From positions 1,612,001-1,676,000 of the forward strand of contig NZ_AMWJ02000002.1 of the NCBI RefSeq assembly GCF_000319305.2: 64,000 bases of DNA, in the 5' to 3' direction. Every line of letters begins with the position of its first letter. Position 1 is the first letter of the stretch. A program made the position numbers and the translations under genes. This document shows positions 17,227 through 24,649 of the stretch, piece after piece. Under the pieces are notes generated by a model. The model did no database searches. It saw nothing but the letters and a program-made list of their open reading frames with translations, and was not told the origin of the DNA. The DNA comes from Pseudomonas bharatica CSV86 (GTDB lineage: Bacteria; Pseudomonadota; Gammaproteobacteria; Pseudomonadales; Pseudomonadaceae).

Positions 17227-17233
17227 CTCAAGT

Positions 17234-18403
17234 TCAACCACCCAACCGCCTGAATCCCCACCCGCCCACCAGCACCACGATCCCTCCGGCCACCACCGCC
17301 ACCTCGAACCCTGACCCTCCCAGATCCACCCCCTGCCCCGCCAGCGCCGCGCCCATTGCCACGCCGATATTCAACCCCGCCAGCAACCAGGTCATGCCCT
17401 CGGTCAAGCGCTGCTCCGGCACACTGCGCTCGATCAGCGACATCGCCACGATCATGGTCGGCGCGAAAGACAGTCCGGCAATGAACACCGCCAGCGCCAG
17501 GCCCGGAATCGACCCGGCGAACCACACCGGCAAGGTGCTCGCCGCCGTCGCCAGGGCTCCGATCAACAGCAACCGCGGCAAAGGCTGGTTCAACTTCAAC
17601 GCACCGAACACCAACCCCGCCAGGCACGACCCCATCGCATACGCCGACAACACCAGGCTCGCCGCCCCCGCTTGCCCGCGCCCACTGGCGAAGGCCACGC
17701 TGGCGATATCCACGGTGCCGACGATCACCCCCATCGCCATCATCAACAGGGTCAGCAGGCGAACCTCGGCAACACGGATCAGTGAAGTACGCTCGCCCTG
17801 CCCGGGTGCCAGGACCGGCGGCTCGCTGCCTCGCTGCATCACCAGCGCGCTCACGCCCAGCGTCAGTAATAGCGCCGCCAGCAACGGCCCGGCCTGGGGA
17901 AACAGCGCGACACAGAGGCCCACCGACAACGGCGGCCCGACGATGAAGGTCAGTTCATCCAGCACCGTCTCCAGCGAATAGGCGGTCTGCAACTCCGCTC
18001 GGCCGCGATAGAGCACGGTCCAGCGCGCCCGCACCATTGCCGACAGGCTGGGCATGGCGCCGGCCAGCAATGCGCCGAGGAACAGGCTCCAATCCCCCAG
18101 CGGCCACCAGGTCCCGGCCAGCAGCAAGGCCGATCCGCTAACGCTGACCAGCGTCGCCAAAGGCAACACCCGGGATTGCCCCTGGCGATCCACTAACCGC
18201 GAGATCTGCGGCGACAGCAGCGCATAGGTCATCACGAAGGTCGCGGCCAGCGCGCCGGCCAACGCATAGCTGCCGCGCAACTGGGAAACCAGGGTGATGA
18301 TGCCGATTCCGGTCATCGGCAGTGGCAGCCGCGCCAGCAATCCAGCCAGGGCAAAACCGCGGGTGCCGGGAAGGTCGAACAGTGATCGGTAAGGGTTGGC
18401 CAT
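17234..18403 (-). CDS. MFS transporter controlled by a divergent TetR
   Basis: 389 residues with about 12 hydrophobic segments. It begins MANPYRSLFDLPGTRGFALAGLLARLPLPMTGIG, a start seen in a family of MFS proteins with a loop LVDRQGQSRV after helix 2. The ATG at 18403 has AAGGAGCGCAAG ahead. The divergent TetR gene and two palindromes suggest inducible efflux. Substrate unknown. Confidence 0.88.
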   Translation of the reverse strand: MANPYRSLFDLPGTRGFALAGLLARLPLPMTGIGIITLVSQLRGSYALAGALAATFVMTYALLSPQISRLVDRQGQSRVLPLATLVSVSGSALLLAGTWWPLGDWSLFLGALLAGAMPSLSAMVRARWTVLYRGRAELQTAYSLETVLDELTFIVGPPLSVGLCVALFPQAGPLLAALLLTLGVSALVMQRGSEPPVLAPGQGERTSLIRVAEVRLLTLLMMAMGVIVGTVDIASVAFASGRGQAGAASLVLSAYAMGSCLAGLVFGALKLNQPLPRLLLIGALATAASTLPVWFAGSIPGLALAVFIAGLSFAPTMIVAMSLIERSVPEQRLTEGMTWLLAGLNIGVAMGAALAGQGVDLGGSGFEVAVVAGGIVVLVGGWGFRRLGG

Positions 18404-18454
18404 CTTGCGCTCCTTTGCCTGTCCGCTTGCCTTCGGACAGGCATGGGGGGAAGA

Positions 18455-18506
18455 TACATACAACTCGTATGTTTAAAAGCCTATTTACATACGACGCGTA
18501 TGTAAA
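18455..18506. promoter_or_regulatory. Two TetR-type operators between the MFS and TetR genes
   Basis: Site 1 (18455-18473) reads TACATAC-AACTC-GTATGTT. Site 2 (18484-18506) is a perfect palindrome TTTACATACG-ACG-CGTATGTAAA. Both share TACATAC-N5-GTATGT, and their centres are 31 bp apart, about three helical turns. They lie between the divergent starts and upstream of the TetR SD sequence. Confidence 0.85.
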
Positions 18507-18524
18507 CCCCAAAGGAGTGTGCCA

Positions 18525-19088
18525 ATGGCCCGTCGCACCCGCGCCGATATGGAACAAACCCGCGCCACCTTGCTGGCCGTGGCCCGTCAGCTCTTCAGCG
18601 AAACCGGCTATGCCGAGGCCTCGATGGACGACCTCACCGCCCGTGCCGGGCTGACCCGGGGTGCGCTGTATCACCATTTCGGCGACAAGCAGGGCTTGCT
18701 GGCGGCGGTCGTGGCGCAAATCGACGCAGAAATGGATGAACGCTTGAAAGCGCTTTCCGACCAGGCGCCAACACCGTGGGACGGGTTTCTCGAACGCTGC
18801 CGGGCGTACCTGCGCATGGCCCTGGAGCCGGAGATCCAGCGCATCGTCTTGCGCGATGCGCGGGTGGTGCTGGGCGCCCGGGAGGACGAGCGCTGCATTG
18901 CGTCAATGCGGGAGTTGATCGAGCAAAGCGCAATCGTCGGCGTCGATGCCGAGGCGCTGGCAAGGATGGTCCATGGAAGCCTCACCGAAGCAGCGTTCTG
19001 GATTGCTCGCGGGGAAGATGATGCAGCGCGACTGGAGCAGGCCGGAGCGGCGCTGGATCTGCTGTTACGCAATCTATCGCCGGAATGA
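18525..19088 (+). CDS. TetR-family repressor
   Basis: 187 residues. The N-terminal HTH reads LLAVARQLFSETGYAEASMDDLTARAGLTRGALYHHFGDKQGLL, the canonical TetR_N signature. The ligand domain contains RCRAYLRMALEPEIQRIVLRDARVVLG, similar to the C-terminal domain seen in AcrR-like regulators. AAAGGAG precedes the ATG at 18525 by a normal distance; a GTG six bases earlier is too close. Likely represses itself and the divergent MFS gene. Confidence 0.93.
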   Translation: MARRTRADMEQTRATLLAVARQLFSETGYAEASMDDLTARAGLTRGALYHHFGDKQGLLAAVVAQIDAEMDERLKALSDQAPTPWDGFLERCRAYLRMALEPEIQRIVLRDARVVLGAREDERCIASMRELIEQSAIVGVDAEALARMVHGSLTEAAFWIARGEDDAARLEQAGAALDLLLRNLSPE

Positions 19089-19098
19089 TGGCTGCCGA

Positions 19099-19173
19099 GC
19101 TGGCGAGCGAGGTACAGCGCCTTGTCGAGGGACAGCCTTTCGAGAATTCCGAGGACCGGGGTGGATCGGGGAC
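19099..19173. repeat. Duplicated gene fragment, copy 1
   Basis: About 75 bp (GCTGGCGAGCGAGGTACAGC onwards to GGATCGGGGAC) recur at 20061-20135. On the minus strand both read as the same peptide, PRSTPVL...LSLD(E/K)ALYLARQ, so this is a truncated piece of the gene whose longer remnant lies at 19912-20142. The piece sits directly after the TetR stop. Confidence 0.8.
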
Positions 19174-19214
19174 AATATCTGCCAAACGATTCCCACACCC
19201 AATCGAACCGCATT

Positions 19215-19261
19215 ACCTGACATTTCTGCCAGTAGACAACGGATGTCTGGCATTCAATATG
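19215..19261 (+). promoter_or_regulatory. Lux-box-like promoter element 1
   Basis: A 22-bp element (19215-19236) with core CTGACATTTCTGCCAG, followed after 19 nt by AATATG as possible -10. It precedes the small gene at 19323. One of six copies in the window, all with CTG-N10-CAG and the same spacing. Confidence 0.7.
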
Positions 19262-19322
19262 GAGGCGTCATGTCCAAGTCAATGGACAAGACCTAGAACT
19301 CACATGCCCAAGGAGATACAAA

Positions 19323-19571
19323 ATGCCAGATTTCACTTACTCAGCAGTAGCACTGCAGAGCGGTCAAAGAAAATATGGAACCTTGACGGCCGCCAACAAG
19401 GAAGAAGCGGAAAAAAAGGTCATAGCCCTGTTCCCCTCTGGTAGTGGTGAAGTGAATGTCGCATTCATGGCTGACACCCCCTCCCCCTTGCAAAACCGTA
19501 TGTCTCCGGCGACCCGGTGGGTGGCAGCGAATAGTCAACGGCTCTTGATGCCTAGATCCTCCCACGCCTAG
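19323..19571 (+). CDS. Small protein resembling the GspF N-terminal domain
   Basis: 82 residues. Residues 1-35 (MPDFTYSAVALQSGQRKYG then TLTAANKEEAEKKVIAL) follow the N-terminal pattern of type II secretion/pilus GspF/PilC proteins (MPxFxYxAxDxxGxxxxGTLxAxxxxxAxxxL), but the membrane part is absent. The start is well supported by AAGGAGATACAAAATG. The C-terminal third (after AFMADTPS) has no match to the paralogue at 21442 and may be an altered end. Under a lux-box-like element; lower GC than its neighbours. Confidence 0.65.
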   Translation: MPDFTYSAVALQSGQRKYGTLTAANKEEAEKKVIALFPSGSGEVNVAFMADTPSPLQNRMSPATRWVAANSQRLLMPRSSHA

Positions 19572-19595
19572 CCGCTGATCCCGCCGTCCAGCGGC
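19571..19595. terminator. Hairpin shared by the duplicated MFS 3' ends, copy 1
   Basis: GCCGCTG and CAGCGGC enclose an 11-nt loop. The same sequence occurs at 21697-21721 directly after the stop of the intact MFS gene. No T-run. Confidence 0.55.
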
Positions 19596-19764
19596 TCACT
19601 CCGCCGCCGACACCCGCCAAACCCTCCGGCTAGCCGACTGCGCAAAGCACACGAACAACGCCGCCATCACCGCCAGTGCCATCGGTAACCCTTCCGGCGC
19701 CACGTCCATCGCCGCGCCACTGACCAGCGGCCCGATCAGGCTGCCCACGCCCCACGACTTCCCG
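19596..19764 (-). pseudogene. 3' fragment of the MFS gene at 21722-22879
   Basis: The minus strand reads VGSLIGPLVSGAAMDVAPEG through RRVWRVSAAE*, nearly the same as the last 55 or so residues of the intact gene (VGSLVGPLVSGA...RRVWRVSAVE*). Similarity breaks near 19764. No start, no N-terminal 330 residues. It marks a duplication of the MFS 3' end together with the small upstream gene. Confidence 0.9.
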
Positions 19765-19784
19765 AAATCTGTAGTGGCCGCCTG

Positions 19785-19870
19785 CACTTGGATCAATCAC
19801 CGATCAGCATCTATAGGGCAGCAGCCGGTAAGCGATGAATCGCGTAGGAGCTGGCTTGCCTGCTCCTACA
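19785..19870. repeat. Scrambled MFS remnant and collapsed REP
   Basis: TGGATCAATCACCGATCAGC recalls the internal MFS sequence near 22020-22045 with a deletion; the same scrambled piece with the following GGTAAGCGATGAATCG recurs at 20928-20978. It is followed by a REP reduced to a small hairpin: GTAGGAGC (19844) with GCTCCTAC (to 19869). Confidence 0.6.
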
Positions 19871-19911
19871 GGGTTTTGCGCCAATCAATGATGATGCGTT
19901 TGATCTTGGGA

Positions 19912-20142
19912 TCAGACCACCACCGCCCGGTGGTTTACGCACACGTTCAGCAAGGCCTGCGCAATCCTTATCTGCAACACGGAATCGCCAATCAGGGTTT
20001 CCTGCTTGAGCGGCGCGTCTTCCGCTGCCTCGCGGGCGTTATCGATGGCTCTGGTCAAATGCTGGCGAGCGAGGTACAGCGCCTCGTCGAGGGACAGCCC
20101 TTCGCGGATGCAGAGGACCGGGGTGGATCGGGGACGAGCTTT
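19912..20142 (-). pseudogene. Remnant of a DUF3077/DUF6124-like small gene
   Basis: The minus strand encodes LCIREGLSLDEALYLARQ, then HLTRAIDNAREAAED and IRIAQALLNVCVNH, ending in TGA at 19912. The pattern (ExAL..A...L..A...A) is that of small pseudomonad-specific DUF3077-type proteins. No start codon is in frame: a candidate ATG with a good SD (20146-20148, after AGGAG) is out of frame by one base. A shorter piece is duplicated at 19099-19173. Confidence 0.55.
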
Positions 20143-20200
20143 TCATGGGCATCTCCTGAAGTCATCGGGGCTGCCATCGGCTCGCTGTCAAACGAGAGGG

Positions 20201-20460
20201 TGGCAACTGTGCGTGGGTTGACAGACCAGGGACTTCAGGAGAATTAACCCGGCGCACCCGCAGGTGCCCACACGCACAGCCGCCATAACGACCGTTTGCG
20301 TCAACTGAAGTATTCCTCGGCCTGTCAAAGCCGGTCGTCACTTTTGCAACGACCGCCGAAGACTAGGCACTGATCTCCAAGAGCGCAACGGACAATCAGG
20401 CGCGGAAGTATGCTTGGGAAATTGCCTACACAAAAGACGGAAATGTCCGGCTTTTCGTAG
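20201..20460. repeat. Cassette leader repeat, copy A
   Basis: About 260 bp, from TGGCAACTGTGCGTGGGTTG to ATGTCCGGCTTTTCGTAG, repeated at 20998-21244. Shared tracts include GGTGCCCACACGCACAGCCG and GGCACTGATCTCCAAGAGCG. Within both copies one frame encodes a similar peptide (NQARKYAWEIAYTKDGNVR here; NQARKYTWEITYTEDGNVR there) without a start codon, so an old coding remnant is possible. A lux-box-like element follows 73 nt later. Confidence 0.75.
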
Positions 20461-20532
20461 CTGAATACGACACCTTTCGTTCAAACAGGGCGGCGTTCGC
20501 CAGACAATCCCCAACGCGCCGCCGAACGACCG

Positions 20533-20579
20533 ACCTGATATTTCTGCCAGTAGACAGCAGGCTGCATGCGCCCAAGATA
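20533..20579 (+). promoter_or_regulatory. Lux-box-like promoter element 2
   Basis: Element at 20533-20554 with core CTGATATTTCTGCCAG; 19 nt later AAGATA may be the -10. It precedes the uS11-like gene at 20638 by 83 nt. Confidence 0.65.
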
Positions 20580-20637
20580 GGAACCTGATCGCTCATCCAA
20601 AGCAGTACCGACAACGTCCCCATCACGGAGATTGGAA

Positions 20638-20877
20638 ATGCGTAACTCCAAACGCGCCGCAAAAAACGGGAATCGACGCTTCAAAACCAAATCGGCCGTC
20701 GATGAGAAAGACGCCCAAACGCGAAGCGAGTCTTTGTTCGCCCAGGAATTGGAAGTCACTTTGAAAGAATGGAGCAGATCAGAAATGGTCTTCGGCGTTG
20801 CCCATATCTTCGCCAGCTTCGACGACACGTTCGTCCATGTCACGGACCTCACTGGCATGGAGACGGTCCGGCGTTGA
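20638..20877 (+). CDS. Small protein with a eukaryote-type ribosomal uS11 (RPS14) segment
   Basis: 79 residues. The basic N-terminus (MRNSKRAAKNGNRRFKTKSA) is unlike any family I know. The last 31 residues contain VFGVAHIFASF and DTFVHVTDLTGMET, which match cytosolic eukaryotic uS11 (human RPS14, recalled from memory: VFGVCHIFASF, DTFVHVTDLSGKET) at about 24 of 31 positions. This is much closer than bacterial S11 (GVAHIHASFNNTIVTITD). The protein stops where the uS11 fold would continue, so it is not a working S11. SD GGAG precedes the ATG. GC content is visibly lower than in flanking genes. Role unknown; mimicry or regulation is conjecture. Confidence 0.7.
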   Translation: MRNSKRAAKNGNRRFKTKSAVDEKDAQTRSESLFAQELEVTLKEWSRSEMVFGVAHIFASFDDTFVHVTDLTGMETVRR

Positions 20878-20927
20878 AACTTGGTTTGTAACAACCGGCA
20901 TTGGACGTTACCCGCTTTTCCACCTGG

Positions 20928-20978
20928 ATCAATCCACCGATCAGCATCTGCTGACCGCTGGTAAGCGATGAATCGTGC
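20928..20978. repeat. Scrambled MFS remnant, second copy
   Basis: CACCTGGATCAATCCACCGA followed by TCAGCATCTG and GGTAAGCGATGAATCG, parallel to 19785-19840. It ends the uS11-like cassette in the same way that the MFS fragment ends the first cassette. Confidence 0.6.
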
Positions 20979-20997
20979 AGTAGCCGTCACACGAGGA

Positions 20998-21244
20998 TGG
21001 CAACTGTGCGCGGGCTGACAGACCAGGGACTAAGAACCCGGCGCACCAAAAGGTGCCCACACGCACAGCCGCCATAAGGACAACCAGCGTCTTAGATCCA
21101 CAGGGCCTGTCAAAGCCCATCGTCACTTGCGCAACGACCGCTCAAGACTAGGCACTGATCTCCAAGAGCGCAACGGTCAATCAGGCGCGGAAGTACACTT
21201 GGGAAATTACCTACACAGAGGACGGAAATGTCCGGTTTTTCGTG
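20998..21244. repeat. Cassette leader repeat, copy B
   Basis: Second copy of the 20201-20460 repeat, with many substitutions and small indels. A lux-box-like element follows 75 nt later, again ahead of a small gene, but here the gene is the GspF-N-like one. Confidence 0.75.
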
Positions 21245-21318
21245 GCTTTATGCAACATCCTACGAGCGACCAGGTCGATCTCTGCCTGGTAATGCCCACG
21301 CTTAACTCCCAACAGGCA

Positions 21319-21365
21319 ACCTGTTATTTATGCCAGTAGACAACTCTTATCAGGCATTCATTATG
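21319..21365 (+). promoter_or_regulatory. Lux-box-like promoter element 3
   Basis: Element 21319-21340 with core CTGTTATTTATGCCAG; ATTATG starts 19 nt later. The stretch after it (CAACTCTTATCAGGCATTCA) resembles the one after element 1, in line with paralogous downstream genes. Confidence 0.7.
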
Positions 21366-21441
21366 GAAAACCGGCCAGCTTGTGCTTACGACGCGTACAG
21401 CAGGTCAGTAAACAAATGATACGAATGCCAGGAGATAGAAA

Positions 21442-21687
21442 ATGCCGGAGTTTATCTATGAAATAACCACAAAGAGCGGAACCGTCATAAATAACGGGAC
21501 CTTGACTGCCCCCGACCTTCAGACAGCCGAACGCGCACTGAGGAATGTGGCCTCCGCAGAGGCCAACATATCTATCCGTGAAAGTACCAACACAAGCACG
21601 TTAAAGGACATTCAGGGTCTGGATTCTCTTACCACGGTCGAACAAGCGGAGCTCCTCAAGCAGATAGACGATCAGTGGAAACATTAG
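21442..21687 (+). CDS. Small protein resembling the GspF N-terminal domain, paralogue
   Basis: 81 residues. MPEFIYEITTKSGTVINNG and TLTAPDLQTAERALRNVAS follow the GspF/PilC N-terminal pattern and align with the protein at 19323. The rest (STNTSTLKDIQGLDSLTTVEQAELLKQIDDQWKH in two parts) is acidic and helical. No membrane segment or signal peptide. AGGAGATAGAAAATG supports the start. AT-richer than neighbours. Together the two paralogues suggest a duplicated cassette; function unknown. Confidence 0.7.
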   Translation: MPEFIYEITTKSGTVINNGTLTAPDLQTAERALRNVASAEANISIRESTNTSTLKDIQGLDSLTTVEQAELLKQIDDQWKH

Positions 21688-21696
21688 GGCAAGACA

Positions 21697-21721
21697 GCCG
21701 CTGATCCCGCCGTCCAGCGGC
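21697..21721 (-). terminator. Hairpin after the MFS gene
   Basis: GCCGCTG/CAGCGGC stem with an 11-nt loop starts immediately after the MFS stop codon (minus strand), followed by TGTCTT. Identical in sequence to 19571-19595. Confidence 0.55.
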
Positions 21722-22879
21722 TCACTCCACCGCCGAAACCCGCCAAACCCTCCTGCTCGCCGACTGCGCAAAGCACACGAACAACGCCGCCATCACCGCC
21801 AGCGCCATCGGCAGCCCTTCCGGCGCCACGTCCATCGCCGCGCCACTGACCAGCGGCCCGACCAGGCTGCCCACGCCCCACAACAAGCCGACACTGGCAT
21901 TGGCCGTGACCAGGTCCTGCCCCTTGAATTGCTGCCCGATCAGCACCAGCGCCAACGTATAAACCCCACCCGCCACCGCCCCGAGCAGCACCAGCGCCGG
22001 CCAGAGCAGCCATTGCACCTGGATCAGCCACGGCAGGGCCAGGCCGATCAGCATCGCCAGCACGCCACACACCAGGTGCACCGTGGTTCGCTCGCAGCGG
22101 TCGGCGAGCCAGCCGATGGGCAACTGGAACAGCATGTCGCCGGTGAGGATCACCGTCACCATCAGCGCCGCGACGCCGACCGCGTAGGCGTGGTGGGTGG
22201 CGTAGACCGGCAGCAGCGAGAGGATCACCGCGTCGAAGAAGGAGAAGAACAGCACGCCCATGCACAGCGCCGGGGCGACGCGAAAGAAGCCGGCCAGGGA
22301 GAAACTCTTTTCGCCGTCCTCTCCATGTTCGACATGGTCGTTGGGCACCGTCCAGACGATGCAGGCCAGCGCCAGCGCATAGCCCACCGACACCATCAGC
22401 ACCAGCCACGGCCCCTCGGCCCCGAGCAGCGAGAGCATGGCCGGGCCGAGCATCTGGCAGCCGGTGAAAGCGGTGGCGTACAGGGCCATGATCTTGCCGC
22501 GGTTGTGTTCTTCGCTCAGTTCATTGACCCAGGACTCGCCCAGGATGATCGCCATGCCCATGCCCAGGCCCAGCGCCAGGCGCAGCCCGGCCAACAGGTA
22601 GATCGAGGAAAACGCCCACTCGATCAGGCCGACGCTAAGGGCACAGACACTGAAACTGAGCAGGTAGATAGTGCGCCGGGTCAGGTGCCTGCAGCAGGCA
22701 TCGACGAGAAACGCCGAGAGCATCATGCCGGCAGCCGGCATCGCCGAAAGAATGCCGATCTGCAGACTGCTGGCACCGGCCTGGAGCAAACGCAGGGACA
22801 CCAGCGGCAAGGTCGCCCCCAGCGAGAAACCGACCACGGAAACGACGAACAGCACACCCACGAGAAAACGCTTGTTCAC
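21722..22879 (-). CDS. MFS transporter
   Basis: 385 residues with about 12 hydrophobic helices. It begins MNKRFLVGVLFVVSVVGFSLG. The segment LGMGMAIILGESWVNE matches the YcaD/UMF-like MFS group (conserved ESW after helix 4), whose substrates are mostly unknown. The ATG at 22879 is the only plausible start. Its 3' end has been copied at 19596-19764, and scrambled parts at 19785 and 20928. Confidence 0.9.
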   Translation of the reverse strand: MNKRFLVGVLFVVSVVGFSLGATLPLVSLRLLQAGASSLQIGILSAMPAAGMMLSAFLVDACCRHLTRRTIYLLSFSVCALSVGLIEWAFSSIYLLAGLRLALGLGMGMAIILGESWVNELSEEHNRGKIMALYATAFTGCQMLGPAMLSLLGAEGPWLVLMVSVGYALALACIVWTVPNDHVEHGEDGEKSFSLAGFFRVAPALCMGVLFFSFFDAVILSLLPVYATHHAYAVGVAALMVTVILTGDMLFQLPIGWLADRCERTTVHLVCGVLAMLIGLALPWLIQVQWLLWPALVLLGAVAGGVYTLALVLIGQQFKGQDLVTANASVGLLWGVGSLVGPLVSGAAMDVAPEGLPMALAVMAALFVCFAQSASRRVWRVSAVE

Positions 22880-23223
22880 AACTCACTCCACCACCGCCGA
22901 CGCGCAGGCTCGAAGCCTTGCGCGTGGGCGCACAGACGCTGAAATCGAAAGAAGACGAACGAGCCCGAAAGGCCCGCAGAGGTCAGGCGAATAGGCGGTG
23001 TGGCGAGAAGGTGAAGGCGAACAGCACGCTGCGCCGGCGCTTGAGCACGGTGTCCTGCGGCCAGGCACGGCGAAGGGCCCGGAAAAGGGGCAGCCTGGCA
23101 GTGAAAGGACGGACAACGGCGTTCATGTTCGGCAACAGCAAGGACGGAAAAGAGGGTCGGCACTCTAGGCCATGGCTGACACGCCCGTCAATCGCCCTCG
23201 CCCCACACCGGCAACTTCGGAGG
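22880..23223. other. Non-coding interval upstream of the delta-60 array
   Basis: About 340 bp between the MFS start and the fourth lux-box-like element. Short open frames on both strands lack start signals and family similarity. No hairpin terminator was found. It should hold the MFS promoter. Confidence 0.5.
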
Positions 23224-23270
23224 ACCTGATATTTCTGCCAGTAGATGGTGTTGGCTTGCGGGCGTAGAAA
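23224..23270 (+). promoter_or_regulatory. Lux-box-like promoter element 4
   Basis: Element 23224-23245, core CTGATATTTCTGCCAG; TAGAAA at 23265-23270 is the -10 candidate. The start codon of the first delta-60 gene lies 58 nt after the element. Confidence 0.75.
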
Positions 23271-23303
23271 ATTGATCTCAACCCATCTCTACGAGAACTG
23301 CTG

Positions 23304-24515
23304 ATGAACGCTCCCCAAACCACCAGAAACCCAGGCGATCTCGATGTCGATTTCGGATTTTCGGGCAGGGCCCCCTTTCCGCCAGCCATGCGCAGCGGCA
23401 AATCGAAACTCCTCGGTGACCGCAGGATTCTTAGCGCCTGCTCCGACACCGTGACCCCGATGATCACCATGGCGCGCCATCTGTGGACCGGCGACCTTGA
23501 TGTTTCATACGGCCCATCGGGCCTTGTCCACATCCAGCTACCGGAGGGTCCGGCCCCGAACACGGCCAATCTGGTCGAGCTCCTGGTACTGCCCGACGAT
23601 AGCGCCCTTGTGTATGGCGCATTAAGGACCATGGATAAGGAGAAGTCGTTCGTGTTCCGGGTATTACCCAACGGAGAACTGGACAGCGCATTTGGCGTGG
23701 ACGGCTTCTGCATCCTCGATTTTGGCGACCAAAGCGCCATCATCACCGCGCTGGAGTTGCTGGACGACGGCAAGATCATGGCGTGCGTGATCTCGCACAG
23801 AACCACTGCACCCGCATTTCACGGCAGCTACCTGGTACGGCTGGATAACGGGGTCGTGGACACCACCTTCGGCGATAACGGCATGGGCTACGTCGAGGCC
23901 AGCAACCATCCACTGCGCCATCTGGCAGTGTCCGCAGATGGCGGCTACCTGCTGGCCGGCCGTTACGATGACCTCGGCAAGGCCGAGTTCCGCCAGTATC
24001 ACGCCGATGGCAGCCCTGATCTCGCCTTTGGTGAAAACGGCCAGGTACTTTTGCCCCTTCCCCCGGGCCAGGCGGAAATCCTTCAGGTGAAAGTGCAAAC
24101 GGACGGCAGGATCGTCGGGGTCGGCATGGCCAACGTCGGCTTCGGCAATCACACGCTGACCACCCGGCTGAATCCCGACGGCAGTCTGGACAGCACGTTC
24201 AACAACGGCGAACCGAAGATCATGGTCTTCCAGGGCCACGAAACACAGAGTACCGGCGTCGATTTTCTGCCCGACGGCAAGATCGTGACAGCAGGCTACA
24301 CCACCTACCCGATCGACGTGATTCTGATGCGCATGGAACCCAACGGCATGATGGACATGAGCTTCGGTATCAACGGCCAGGTCATAAGCGATCTGGGTGG
24401 GCAGGAAACCCGCGAGGGCGTGGAGGTCCAGGACGATGGCAAGATCCTGGCATCCGGTAGACGTATCACCGACTTGCCATTCAACCACTTGTTCCTTGCC
24501 CGCTATCTCGGCTGA
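23304..24515 (+). CDS. Delta-60 repeat protein 1
   Basis: 403 residues made of seven units with the pattern GxLDxxFGxxGxxxxx...LxDGKIxxxG: GDLDVDFGFSG, GDLDVSYGPSG, GELDSAFGVDG, GVVDTTFGDNG, GSPDLAFGENG, GSLDSTFNNGE, GMMDMSFGING. This is the delta-60 (TIGR02608-type) repeat. Seven units of about 55 residues suggest a seven-bladed beta-propeller. No signal peptide or membrane segment, so secretion would need another route. First of four tandem paralogues. Confidence 0.88.
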   Translation: MNAPQTTRNPGDLDVDFGFSGRAPFPPAMRSGKSKLLGDRRILSACSDTVTPMITMARHLWTGDLDVSYGPSGLVHIQLPEGPAPNTANLVELLVLPDDSALVYGALRTMDKEKSFVFRVLPNGELDSAFGVDGFCILDFGDQSAIITALELLDDGKIMACVISHRTTAPAFHGSYLVRLDNGVVDTTFGDNGMGYVEASNHPLRHLAVSADGGYLLAGRYDDLGKAEFRQYHADGSPDLAFGENGQVLLPLPPGQAEILQVKVQTDGRIVGVGMANVGFGNHTLTTRLNPDGSLDSTFNNGEPKIMVFQGHETQSTGVDFLPDGKIVTAGYTTYPIDVILMRMEPNGMMDMSFGINGQVISDLGGQETREGVEVQDDGKILASGRRITDLPFNHLFLARYLG

Positions 24516-24567
24516 CTCGTCTGTAACGCCGGCCCTTGCCCGGTTGCAACAAGGCAAGGGCCGGCAG

Positions 24568-24614
24568 ACCTGATATTTCTGTCAGTAGATGAAAGCGAAG
24601 CCTGGGCGTAGAAA
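24568..24614 (+). promoter_or_regulatory. Lux-box-like promoter element 5
   Basis: Element 24568-24589, core CTGATATTTCTGTCAG; TAGAAA at 24609-24614. Element and -10 (both followed by similar GGGCGTAGAAA) match element 4 closely. Confidence 0.75.
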
Positions 24615-24649
24615 CTGGATTTCTATCCAACTCCGCAAAGGAACCTCTC

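Noticed and set aside
22876..23163. Possible 95-residue gene upstream of the MFS gene
   Set aside because: Overlaps the MFS start, has no SD, and its sequence has no recognisable domain.
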